A DNA stretch of 64,000 bases from Paenibacillus artemisiicola (GTDB lineage Bacteria > Bacillota > Bacilli > Paenibacillales > Paenibacillaceae), in the NCBI RefSeq assembly GCF_017652985.1, contig NZ_JAGGDJ010000012.1, positions 62,001 through 126,000 of the forward strand. The letters are read 5' to 3'. Shown here one piece after another: positions 41,799 through 49,468 of this stretch. The notes under the pieces were generated by a model. That model saw nothing but the letters and a program-made list of their open reading frames with translations, did not search any database and had not been told where the DNA came from. Made by a program: the position numbers and the translations under genes. Positions within the stretch are counted from its first letter, which is position 1; each line of letters starts with the position of its first letter.

Positions 41799-42075
41799 AA
41801 TCTGCATACAACCTCTTAATAAAAATATAGCATGATTATAAAGTTTATCCAGTGATTAAATGGGAATTAGAGAAGACGCATTGTCGAAGAAAAGATTGAA
41901 GTTGTCTGTAAATGTCGAATAGAGGCTGAATTGGAAGAAAAATGTTGACCGGTTATATACGTCGTAGTACAATTCCACTGTACTAAAAATAGTACATTTG
42001 AATTAGTCAATACGGTGCTTTATATCGTTAAATGGTTATAATGACCCAAAATTAACATGGAGAGGAAGATTGAAA

Positions 42076-42315
42076 ATGCAAACAGCAGCAAAAATTTCGA
42101 ACAAAGTGTTAATTACTTTGCTATTTGAAGGTAATCAAAGTGACAGAAATTATTCCGTTTATATCCCTGAATTACGTCTTGGTGTTATCGGCGATACTCT
42201 TGAGGAAGCAAGGGAAAACGCAATAGACTTGGCCAGAATGGAATTGACTCGCTTAATAAAAACAGTAAAAAAAAATGTGCCAATTATTGAACGGCTTGAA
42301 ATCGAGTTCGGATAA
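42076..42315 (+). CDS. HicB-like protein (UPF0150 fold)
   Basis: 79 residues from the ATG at 42076 (MQTAAKISNKVL), after GAGGAAGA. The pattern YSVYIPELRLGVIGDTLEEA, RENAIDLARMEL matches the HicB antitoxin / UPF0150 partial RNase-H-like fold. No HicA-type toxin gene is adjacent; the next gene is unrelated. It may be an orphan antitoxin or a repurposed HicB-fold protein. A terminator follows. Confidence 0.7.
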   Translation: MQTAAKISNKVLITLLFEGNQSDRNYSVYIPELRLGVIGDTLEEARENAIDLARMELTRLIKTVKKNVPIIERLEIEFG

Positions 42316-42334
42316 CCGCAGCAATATGGAGAAT

Positions 42335-42358
42335 GGTGGGCTACCACCTCTTTTTTTG
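42335..42358 (+). terminator. Terminator after the HicB-like gene
   Basis: GGTGG/CCACC stem, four-base loop, then TCTTTTTTT. Confidence 0.85.
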
Positions 42359-42474
42359 GTGTAAGTCTATTGAAGAATATCGTCAAAAATACACAAGATA
42401 TTTTCTCGAAACATTATGTGCTTCAAATAGTCTTGAGTAGAATCAGATTAAAGTTCCGGAAGGAGGGAATCAAT

Positions 42475-42681
42475 GTGAGACAATTCTTTGATCCATCGTT
42501 GTTACCGGTAGCTACAACTGATCTTGATGATGGGAACATTCTGTATGTTCAAACGAACGGTCTTCAGCATTATGGTTATCCGGACATAATTGCAGACGAA
42601 TGCAACGAGGATGGTGAGCAGTTGATTCTCAATTTTCACGACCGGATCTTTAGTCTCAATTTCGATACTAGCTCGATGTAG
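42475..42681 (+). CDS. Hypothetical 68-residue protein
   Basis: Best start is a GTG at 42475, eight bases after AAGGAGGG. The product starts MRQFFDPSLLPVATTDLDDG and is acidic and beta-rich (ILYVQTNGLQHYGYPDIIAD). No family was recognised. It follows the terminator at 42335, so it needs its own promoter, which I could not identify. Confidence 0.5.
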   Translation: MRQFFDPSLLPVATTDLDDGNILYVQTNGLQHYGYPDIIADECNEDGEQLILNFHDRIFSLNFDTSSM

Positions 42682-42904
42682 AAACACAAAGAGTCATTGT
42701 TTGTCCGGAAGATTACTGCGATGGATTAGTTAATATCAGATCCATAACAATCTACCAGAGCCTCATGTTTTGGCAATCCTCAACCCCGTCATAGGTGTGT
42801 CTAAGAATGATTCAAAAGGTTTATCAGAACTATATAGCCACCTAGAAGAGGAAATGGAATGCTTCATGCAAAATAAATTTTAGCTCATTTAGTTTGATCA
42901 AGTA

Positions 42905-43114
42905 ATGGACGCTACGAGCTTTTACGATGACTCGGTTATCATCTGTTTGAAACAAATTTGCGATATTAATTTCAATTATGAACGACTAAGAAATCTAATA
43001 TTGAAGATAGAACCACAGGAGTTGCCACTTGATAGAATTAAAGCATGGAAAAGCAGCAAGACAGCGGGGCACTTGACGGATAAAATAGTCCTTCTCAATC
43101 CCATTGTCGTATAG
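42905..43114 (+). CDS. Doubtful 69-residue open frame
   Basis: MDATSFYDDSVIICLKQICD onward reads like a possible protein but has no ribosome site. The preceding stretch 42745-42883 also reads protein-like (HVLAILNPVIGVSKNDSKGL, ending in a TAG) without a start codon. This 480-base region between the 42475 gene and site e may therefore hold decayed genes. Confidence 0.25.
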   Translation: MDATSFYDDSVIICLKQICDINFNYERLRNLILKIEPQELPLDRIKAWKSSKTAGHLTDKIVLLNPIVV

Positions 43115-43138
43115 TAGTATATTAGTATATATATTAGT
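43108..43138 (+). promoter_or_regulatory. Shared AT-rich element, site e
   Basis: GTCGTATAGTAGTATATTAG then TATATATATTAG, upstream of the S1-domain operon; it shares GTATATTAGTATAT with sites a and f. Confidence 0.65.
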
Positions 43139-43183
43139 TTATTATTCAATATGATACTGACAAAGATGGGGAATGAGTCTGAA

Positions 43184-43291
43184 ATGGGACATGAAACGTT
43201 GAACTTAATTCAAGGGCTAAATTCCGTTCTGACTCACCCAGGCTTCAATGCCACAGCCGTTGCAAAGTCGGTTCGAAACTATCTCATTTAG
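43184..43291 (+). CDS. Small 35-residue protein before the S1-domain gene
   Basis: ATG at 43184 after GGGGAATGAG (an ATG at 43166 would add six residues). The product is MGHETLNLIQGLNSVLTHPG then FNATAVAKSVRNYLI, a short amphipathic protein. It lies between site e and the next gene, 18 bases before it, and would be first in that operon. No family was recognised. Confidence 0.4.
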   Translation: MGHETLNLIQGLNSVLTHPGFNATAVAKSVRNYLI

Positions 43292-43309
43292 ACGTGAGGA
43301 GGCAAGTAG

Positions 43310-44158
43310 ATGAATGGACCATTACTAACCAGCCCAATGCAAGAATATAGAACGTCTGCCCGTCGGAGAATGCTCCATCAAGGCATGGTTATTGGTATTG
43401 AGAATCACTCACCATTTGGGAAGAATATGCAATGTGCAGTTGTAGAACTGAATTATGGACTTAAAGGGTTAATTTACGAGGATCAATTCGATCGCAGGAA
43501 GTACAGCTCACTCGTTGGTTTTCTTGGCCACAAAATTGACTTCATGGTTCTTGATGTCACAAAGCTAGGACAGGATGACACGAAGGTTAATGTGTTTGAT
43601 GAAGAGAAAGGAATTGTACTTCTTTCTCGTGTACAAGCAATTGATGAACTGCAAGAGGAATTCTGGTCTACAGTTGAGTTGAATCACATTGTTACCGGTG
43701 AAGTCTCCGGATTTGAGAATGAGCGCATCTACATCCGTATAAAAGGCGTTATCTGCGTCCTAGCTATCCAAGACTATGAGCACGATTGGACAGTTAGTGG
43801 TAAAGCCCTTGTACCACTTGGAACTGAGCTTACAGTCAAAATCACTTTCATTGATCGTGATAATCATCATGTCCGTGTATCCAGAAAAGAACTTCTCGAA
43901 GATCCATGGAGCAGAATCCACGAAAAATATGGAGTAGAAAATTTTTATACTGGCATTATAACAAGTTGCGTTCAAAACGTTGGGATTTTCATTAAGCTCG
44001 CACCGGGGATTGAATCACTTGCTTGGTTTCCGCCAGCAAATAAAATGCCTAAAGACGGAATTCTCGTGGGAAAGAGAGTGTCGGTACGTATTAAAAATAT
44101 AAATGCTGACAAGCGCAGAATTGGGTCTAAAATTGTAGATTTTCCATACGAGATCTAA
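43310..44158 (+). CDS. S1-type RNA-binding domain protein
   Basis: 282 residues, ATG at 43310 after GAGGAGGCAAG. Three S1-like segments can be seen: ~23-110 (GMVIGIENHSPFGKNM, LKGLIYEDQFDRRKYSSLVG), ~125-200 (IVTGEVSGFENERIYIRIKG, VKITFIDRDNHHVRVSRKEL) and ~210-280 (FYTGIITSCVQNVGIFIKLA, GKRVSVRIKNINADKRRIGS). S1 domains bind single-stranded RNA, as in ribosomal protein S1. Such a protein is not a standard part of transfer or Tad loci. It starts an operon that continues with a replication-relaxation-like and a TnpB-N protein. Confidence 0.75.
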   Translation: MNGPLLTSPMQEYRTSARRRMLHQGMVIGIENHSPFGKNMQCAVVELNYGLKGLIYEDQFDRRKYSSLVGFLGHKIDFMVLDVTKLGQDDTKVNVFDEEKGIVLLSRVQAIDELQEEFWSTVELNHIVTGEVSGFENERIYIRIKGVICVLAIQDYEHDWTVSGKALVPLGTELTVKITFIDRDNHHVRVSRKELLEDPWSRIHEKYGVENFYTGIITSCVQNVGIFIKLAPGIESLAWFPPANKMPKDGILVGKRVSVRIKNINADKRRIGSKIVDFPYEI

Positions 44159-44174
44159 CGAAAGGGGAAAGCTG

Positions 44175-45083
44175 ATGGACATTAATGTTTCGCCAATCAT
44201 AAGCCCGCACAGCAATGCAGCGGTTCCTGAACAGCCAGCATGGGATGACCCTTATGCATTCATTACAAACCAGAGTAAGCTGCCAAAACACGAATATTAT
44301 TATATTGTCGAAAAAATCGAAAGAAACTGGATAACAGAACGTGATATTGAGCTTGTCCGATTTGTATTCGTACATCGCTGGCTTGTACTGAAGCAAATTG
44401 AACGCTTGTTTTTTCCTGATGTAGATAGGGGGAAATCTGTTCGTGATCGAATTAACCGTCTTATCAAATACGGATTACTACGAAAAACCCAGTGGAGCAG
44501 CTACTCGTTGCCAGAGAAGAATAGACCAAGCATTTATGAACTAGGAGATAGCGGTGCAGATATACTTAAATATAAATATGGCATAATGGTTGGACAGCGA
44601 GATCCGCGTAACCCAAAAACAACCACCATGATATATCGAATGCGTTATGTTATCACGAATGAACTATACATCCAGTTAAAAGAACAATTTGAGCTTGTTC
44701 ATTTTGAATTCCATCCTTCATTAAAACGAAAGGAAGCCCTTGTAATTCCAACCGCTCGGTTTGTCCTACGTAATCCGAAAGGCAAAGAAATGCCGTTTTA
44801 TCTTCTGTGTCAGCGAGAAGATGAGAAGTGGTTAAAAACAATACGTTTTCAAGCCAGATTCTTTAAGGAGTACTTTACCAGTGAGGAGAGAGACACAACA
44901 ATCGTTGTTTTGGTATCCTCTGATGAAAGAGCTTTGCTTGCAAGCAAAATTGCTGAGCAGGAGAATCTAAAGGGTCGAATTTGGTTTGTAACCGATAAAG
45001 ACTTGCTCGATGAAACTGTTGATTTACGAAATGGATTTTTTGTCTTCAATGAGAACCAGAAGATTTATTACGATTTGCGATGA
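44175..45083 (+). CDS. Second replication-relaxation-like protein
   Basis: 302 residues, ATG at 44175 after AAAGGGGAAAG. The N-terminal half contains a winged-helix pattern (ERDIELVRFVFVHRWLVLKQ, GKSVRDRINRLIKYGLLRKT, then SIYELGDSGADILKYKYG), as in the HTH part of the replication-relaxation family. The C-terminal half (MPFYLLCQREDEKWLKTIRF, TIVVLVSSDERALLASKIAE) is like its nuclease-like part, but the ELDRxT motif seen in the 30958 protein is absent. It may have lost catalysis. The stop overlaps the next gene region. Confidence 0.6.
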   Translation: MDINVSPIISPHSNAAVPEQPAWDDPYAFITNQSKLPKHEYYYIVEKIERNWITERDIELVRFVFVHRWLVLKQIERLFFPDVDRGKSVRDRINRLIKYGLLRKTQWSSYSLPEKNRPSIYELGDSGADILKYKYGIMVGQRDPRNPKTTTMIYRMRYVITNELYIQLKEQFELVHFEFHPSLKRKEALVIPTARFVLRNPKGKEMPFYLLCQREDEKWLKTIRFQARFFKEYFTSEERDTTIVVLVSSDERALLASKIAEQENLKGRIWFVTDKDLLDETVDLRNGFFVFNENQKIYYDLR

Positions 45084-45106
45084 TGGAAGGGAGGAGTGCC
45101 GCCAGC

Positions 45107-45637
45107 GTGCTTCATACGATGAAACTGCAACTTCTAACTGATGTACATCAGCATGATACACTTACCAATGTAATGTCCCGTTTCAACCTAGTGTGTAATC
45201 ACATCAGCGAGATAGGGTTCCGAACAAGGACACATCGAAGTAAAGTCAGACTTTCGAAGCAATGCTATTACGACATTCGAGAAGAATATTCGATGCCTTC
45301 TCAGATGGTAGTTCGCGCCATAGGAAAGGTTGTCGATTCGTACAAATCGGGATTCAATGCAGTAATGAGGTTCGGAGAACTTACATCAGTCGTTTATGAT
45401 TCTCGATCACTTGCTTTTAAATGGATGAACCACGTTTCTATAGCTACTTTTGAAAAACGTATTGAAGTTCCGTTTCGTGTAGTCGAATACAGGCAAGGTT
45501 CTTTTGAGCGACTTGGTAGCGGACTCGCGGATCTTATTTTACAGGATAATAAATTCTATTTACTCTTAGTAGTAAATCTTCCTGTCGAGACCTCCACTCC
45601 GGGCGGCAAAAGAAAAGAGGAGAACAGAATCCTATAG
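45107..45637 (+). CDS. TnpB N-terminal-half protein without RuvC domain
   Basis: 176 residues from a GTG at 45107 (MLHTMKLQLLTD) downstream of GGGAGGAG; an ATG at 45080 overlapping the previous stop is the alternative. The sequence follows the N-terminal (wedge/recognition) half of IS605-group TnpB: HTMKLQLLTDVHQHDTLTNV, CNHISEIGF, CYYDIREEYSMPSQMVVRAI then GKVVDSYK, SVVYDSRSLAFKW, GSGLADLILQDNKFYLLLVV. In full TnpB the next segment would be the RuvC-I GxDxG motif; here the protein ends after NLPVE and 20 polar residues. No RuvC, zinc-finger or guide-RNA-like region follows. It keeps an intact frame inside a conserved-looking operon, so it may be a co-opted RNA- or DNA-binding protein. Confidence 0.7.
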   Translation: MLHTMKLQLLTDVHQHDTLTNVMSRFNLVCNHISEIGFRTRTHRSKVRLSKQCYYDIREEYSMPSQMVVRAIGKVVDSYKSGFNAVMRFGELTSVVYDSRSLAFKWMNHVSIATFEKRIEVPFRVVEYRQGSFERLGSGLADLILQDNKFYLLLVVNLPVETSTPGGKRKEENRIL

Positions 45638-45666
45638 TAACGTATTAGTATATTAATTAATATATG
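45633..45666 (+). promoter_or_regulatory. Shared AT-rich element, site f
   Basis: TATAGTAACGTATTAGTATA then TTAATTAATATATG, just before the first Tad gene and overlapping the end of the TnpB-N gene. Confidence 0.65.
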
Positions 45667-45689
45667 AGTGTATGCGGGCAGGTGAAATC

Positions 45690-47273
45690 ATGAGCTATCG
45701 TTTATTTCTTGTTTATGATGATACTGATTTTGAAGAATGGGTTATCGAGGAGCTTGCTGAATACGGAAGAGTGATACGGAGTATAGAGTCGTTGGACTTC
45801 TTTATTCCTCAATGGAGCTCACTCGATTCACCAGCGGATGTTATTATCATTCCCGAAACAGTTGTTCAATCCGATGAATCCTTCCAAAGAATATATCGAT
45901 CTGTTCGTCATGAATCTCCGGGAACAGTATTCCTATTTATTCATTACAGAACCAAGGACGATTTAATTTTGCTGCTTGAGGCAGAAGGTAACGTCTGCAT
46001 AAGTTTTGATGAATTAGACGCCGACTTGCTTGAAGCGAGTTTACGAGGACTAACAGTAGATCATATACCTAGGAAGCATTTACTCCAGGTTCCGCACATT
46101 TCAGAAATCCCAACCATGTTCGTTGAGAACGATGATTATATCGGTGCTGAGGAGGTTGAAGCTCAGCCGAGCCTCCAGAAAAATGACGAGGATGCTCCGC
46201 TTCCCGTAGCAGAAACGAATGAACCCTGGAGTATAGACCGAGAAGATGATGTAGTTTCAGAAAATAGCTTAATAGCAAATGATAACCGTCTTGTTGAGGA
46301 ACCTATAGATTCTCTTGTAAAGCCCCAACAAGCGAAAACCAAAAAAAAGAATAGTACAGCAGAAGAGCAGAAAGTAAAGCTGCAGAAAATAAAAGAACGC
46401 ATCATTATCGAAGAGAGAATTGTTACGATTCATGTACCTGTGCATTTTAATTCCATTTTAATTTCTGTTCTTAGCTTGTACCCTCGAGCTGGTGCAACTT
46501 TCGTTACCTCCAACTTCGCAAGAATGCTTGGAGAAAACAAGGTGCCAGTTGCGGTATTTGAACCAGTATTGTCGAGTATTGGTTCAACCTACTTCGAGCT
46601 TTTGCACGGTGATATGAATGCTCCAAAAGAATGGAAGTCCTGGGCGGAGCAAGTTCAGAAGAATGGATACATATCAAACGACAAATCGTGGCTCTCCCAA
46701 GGCGTTAATTGGATCCCAGCCAATGTACGACCAACTGAGAATTGGACAGACGAACAAACGATGAAGCTCTTAATAGCAGCAAAGCGATTTCCTGTTGCAC
46801 TCTGTGACATCTCATCACATTACCAAGAGCCACGCTGCAAACAGATTTTGAGCATGTCAGATGAAATTTGGATAGTCACAGATGGGGATCCTGTGCAATT
46901 AAATCACCGTCTTCAACATATCGACGAACTAAGAATTGAATACCCTGGAAAACCCATGAAAGTAATCGGCAACAAATGGACCTGCTACATTAAGCAAAGC
47001 GAATGGAGGGAAGCAGTAATGTTGCCGACTCTTTCGCTGATTCCGGATCTCGGTAGTACTGTGATTAAGCTGGCATGGGATGGGAAACTTGCGTGGGATG
47101 ACTTCAAACTCAAAAGCACGCTATTCTCACCGTTTAAGCCGATGGCAAGAGCAGTAATGGCTAAGGAAATATATGCATTACTGAAACAACATCATGGCTT
47201 AAAGGCGAAGCTGAAGGGGATCTTCTCTCAATTGAAAACGCCCGAAGATGAAGCCTTGCAGACAATTGAATAA
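45690..47273 (+). CDS. tadZ: TadZ/CpaE-like protein with degenerate P-loop, first copy
   Basis: 527 residues from the ATG at 45690 (MSYRLFLVYDDTDFEEWVIE), after AGGTGA. Residues ~1-130 resemble a receiver-like (atypical) domain; ~130-245 are a disordered acidic then lysine-rich linker; ~245-480 are a MinD/ParA-like fold (ILISVLSLYPRAGATFVTSN, VALCDISSHYQEPRCKQILS). The P-loop YPRAGATF lacks the usual lysines, so ATP hydrolysis is doubtful, as in some TadZ proteins. TadZ localises the Tad apparatus. First gene of the Tad operon behind site f. Confidence 0.75.
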   Translation: MSYRLFLVYDDTDFEEWVIEELAEYGRVIRSIESLDFFIPQWSSLDSPADVIIIPETVVQSDESFQRIYRSVRHESPGTVFLFIHYRTKDDLILLLEAEGNVCISFDELDADLLEASLRGLTVDHIPRKHLLQVPHISEIPTMFVENDDYIGAEEVEAQPSLQKNDEDAPLPVAETNEPWSIDREDDVVSENSLIANDNRLVEEPIDSLVKPQQAKTKKKNSTAEEQKVKLQKIKERIIIEERIVTIHVPVHFNSILISVLSLYPRAGATFVTSNFARMLGENKVPVAVFEPVLSSIGSTYFELLHGDMNAPKEWKSWAEQVQKNGYISNDKSWLSQGVNWIPANVRPTENWTDEQTMKLLIAAKRFPVALCDISSHYQEPRCKQILSMSDEIWIVTDGDPVQLNHRLQHIDELRIEYPGKPMKVIGNKWTCYIKQSEWREAVMLPTLSLIPDLGSTVIKLAWDGKLAWDDFKLKSTLFSPFKPMARAVMAKEIYALLKQHHGLKAKLKGIFSQLKTPEDEALQTIE

Positions 47274-47289
47274 CTGAAAGGAGTAGGTT

Positions 47290-48195
47290 ATGAATCGGAA
47301 ATGGATCTCCGGCGCAATTGGCCTGTTGATTGTAGTAGGGTGTTCAATCGGGTTTTGGAAATACATGAATAGTATCGAGACCGATGTAACGACGATGCAA
47401 ACATGGAAGCCGGTAAAAATGATACAACAAGGCCAACTTATTACATCAAGCATGATACGTGAAGTGTCGATACCGACAGTTCAACATATGGATAACGCGA
47501 TCGTCGAGCAGAGTCAGATTATCGGAAAAAGAGCTTTAATACCAATCGGGGAGACTGAGGAATTCCTTTCGTGGAAGATCGGAGAGGACAAGCTTTACCC
47601 TTCCGGAGAAGACGAATATATCGGCTTCAATATTGATTTTGTTGGTGCGGTAAATAACATGGTGCGTCGTGGGGATAAAGTGGTGGCATGGGTGGAGTAT
47701 GCGCAGCCAAAGGTGTTAGATGTTAGTGGTCATGAAATAAGCGAGGCTCAGCAGCAAGCTGTCCTATCTGTGGAGCCTTCGGCTGTGTTCACCAAAGTTT
47801 ACACAAAGCAATTATTAAACGATCTTACCGTAGCTTATGTAAAAGATACAGAAGGCAATGAAATAATCGATGCAGACTTAGGTGGTCCAATATCGCTCCC
47901 AGGTAGTGCTGCACACCGTGACGAGGCAAGCGCGGATCATTATCGTCAGACCGCGACGGGAGTACCCGCGTATATTACATTTATCATGTCACCGGAAGAG
48001 TATCAAACCTTTGCGGCCGGAACAAAAGAGGGGACGATCCGGTTAGGTCTCCCCAATACATTGAGTTCATTTGGTACAATTACCAGCTTGCAAAGTGAAG
48101 CAAAGGAACCGTTGGTAGAGCAGACGACAAAAGACTCCTCTACTACTGGAAACTTAACGAATTCCACTCTTCCTTCAAATCAGGAGAGTCATTAA
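47290..48195 (+). CDS. cpaB: CpaB/RcpC-like SAF-domain protein
   Basis: 301 residues, ATG at 47290 after GAAAGGAG. One N-terminal membrane helix (GAIGLLIVVGCSIGFWKYM), then a SAF domain (~35-105: KMIQQGQLITSSMIREVSIP, QIIGKRALIPIGETEEFLSW) and an extended extracellular part (NMVRRGDKVVAWVEYAQPKV). CpaB/RcpC proteins of Tad systems have this order and are thought to act in the pilus channel or its surroundings. The C-terminus is Ser/Thr-rich. Confidence 0.8.
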   Translation: MNRKWISGAIGLLIVVGCSIGFWKYMNSIETDVTTMQTWKPVKMIQQGQLITSSMIREVSIPTVQHMDNAIVEQSQIIGKRALIPIGETEEFLSWKIGEDKLYPSGEDEYIGFNIDFVGAVNNMVRRGDKVVAWVEYAQPKVLDVSGHEISEAQQQAVLSVEPSAVFTKVYTKQLLNDLTVAYVKDTEGNEIIDADLGGPISLPGSAAHRDEASADHYRQTATGVPAYITFIMSPEEYQTFAAGTKEGTIRLGLPNTLSSFGTITSLQSEAKEPLVEQTTKDSSTTGNLTNSTLPSNQESH

Positions 48196-48209
48196 GGAGG
48201 AGTTTCAAG

Positions 48210-49457
48210 GTGAAGATTACGATTGCAACAACAAAGCCTGCATTGTCTGAATCCATTGGTGAAATCATTTTGAAAAGTGATGAAGCGGACTTCGCTTTCA
48301 ACGAACAGGAATTAAAGAAAGCACTTAACAAGTCAGGAAACGATCTTGATTTTCTGTTTGTTCAAGAGGATATTTTCCGTTCAGAATATCCCTGGGAATG
48401 GATGAGCTTAATAAAAATGTCCGTGAATGCAAAGACACGAATTGTTGTATTAATTGCAGAGACAACAGATTCGCTGTATAAGGAGATCATTAAACGCCTT
48501 AGTATCGACCTCTGTATTTCCCTCCTACCAAACGGGCTGACAGCAAAAGAAATCGCAGATGAGGTGAGCAATCGACTTTATAGCCATGGAACAAAGCAAC
48601 CTGGACATACAGATAGCAGTGGACGCCTAATAACCATAATGGCCGCCTCCCCTAAGGACGGTGCTACAACGATCGCAATTTCTACCGCCATTTGTGCAGC
48701 ACAGAGAATGCCGGAAAAGAAGGTCCTTCTTGTAGATTTTAATCTCAAGAGTCCTGAAGTAAGGGACCATCTTAACCTTCAATCTGATAAAGGCTATCAA
48801 ATGATCCAAGCGGATTGTGGATCGGGGACGCTCGAACAGACATCTCTCCTCAAGGTGTGCGATCAGCTCAAAAATGTGTCAAATCTATATATTCTCACCG
48901 GTATTCAACGTCGCGAATGGGCTGAAAAAATTACAATCGAGGAAATTAGTCACTTCTTGTTCATTGCGAAAAAGACGTTTGATTTGATAATCACAGACGT
49001 ACACACGTTTCCTGATCAGGCAGCGACCTTGAAATGTATTAAAGAAGCCGATGACCGTCTAATTGTGGTACAGCCAATTGTAACGAGTTATCAATCATCC
49101 TGGAATGATTGGTACAACAGCGTTTGGCAGCACTATGGCCTAAAGGAATCGGATTTCCACTTAGTCGTCAATCGAGACAATAAAAATGCGTTGGACGGAT
49201 TCGGAATTGAGAAAGCAGTGGGGGCTAAGATCGTCACCCGAGTCCAGAACGTTGAAAAGGGTGCTGGCATTAAGGCAATTAATTATGGTCAACCCCTTTA
49301 TCTTAACTCGGACAATGATGTTGCTGGATTTAGAGAAAATGTTCTTCAATTAACAGCATGGATTGCAAAAAAAGCGAAGATTGAACTCCTGCCGTTACAT
49401 ACCGACAGTAAATCAGCGCTAAGAGGTAAACGAAAACTATTCAAACTATTTGGATAG
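48210..49457 (+). CDS. cpaE: TadZ/CpaE-like ATPase-fold protein, second copy
   Basis: 415 residues, GTG at 48210 after AAGGAGGAG. Residues ~1-125 are a receiver-like domain; ~138-390 are a MinD/ParA fold with the deviant P-loop TIMAASPKDGATTIAISTAI, a Walker A' VLLVDFNLKSP and Walker B-like DLIITDVHTFPDQ. The invariant lysine positions are partly kept (PKDGATT). It differs clearly from the first copy, so two distinct TadZ-like proteins may pair. Followed 11 bases later by the CpaF ATPase. Confidence 0.8.
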   Translation: MKITIATTKPALSESIGEIILKSDEADFAFNEQELKKALNKSGNDLDFLFVQEDIFRSEYPWEWMSLIKMSVNAKTRIVVLIAETTDSLYKEIIKRLSIDLCISLLPNGLTAKEIADEVSNRLYSHGTKQPGHTDSSGRLITIMAASPKDGATTIAISTAICAAQRMPEKKVLLVDFNLKSPEVRDHLNLQSDKGYQMIQADCGSGTLEQTSLLKVCDQLKNVSNLYILTGIQRREWAEKITIEEISHFLFIAKKTFDLIITDVHTFPDQAATLKCIKEADDRLIVVQPIVTSYQSSWNDWYNSVWQHYGLKESDFHLVVNRDNKNALDGFGIEKAVGAKIVTRVQNVEKGAGIKAINYGQPLYLNSDNDVAGFRENVLQLTAWIAKKAKIELLPLHTDSKSALRGKRKLFKLFG

Positions 49458-49468
49458 GAGGGAAGACC

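Noticed and set aside
42076..42681. HicAB toxin-antitoxin pair
   Set aside because: The HicB-like gene is clear but the next gene lacks the HicA fold pattern and is separated by a terminator.
45107..45637. Intact IS605 element
   Set aside because: No TnpA, no RuvC or zinc-finger part of TnpB, no hairpin ends or target sites seen around the gene.
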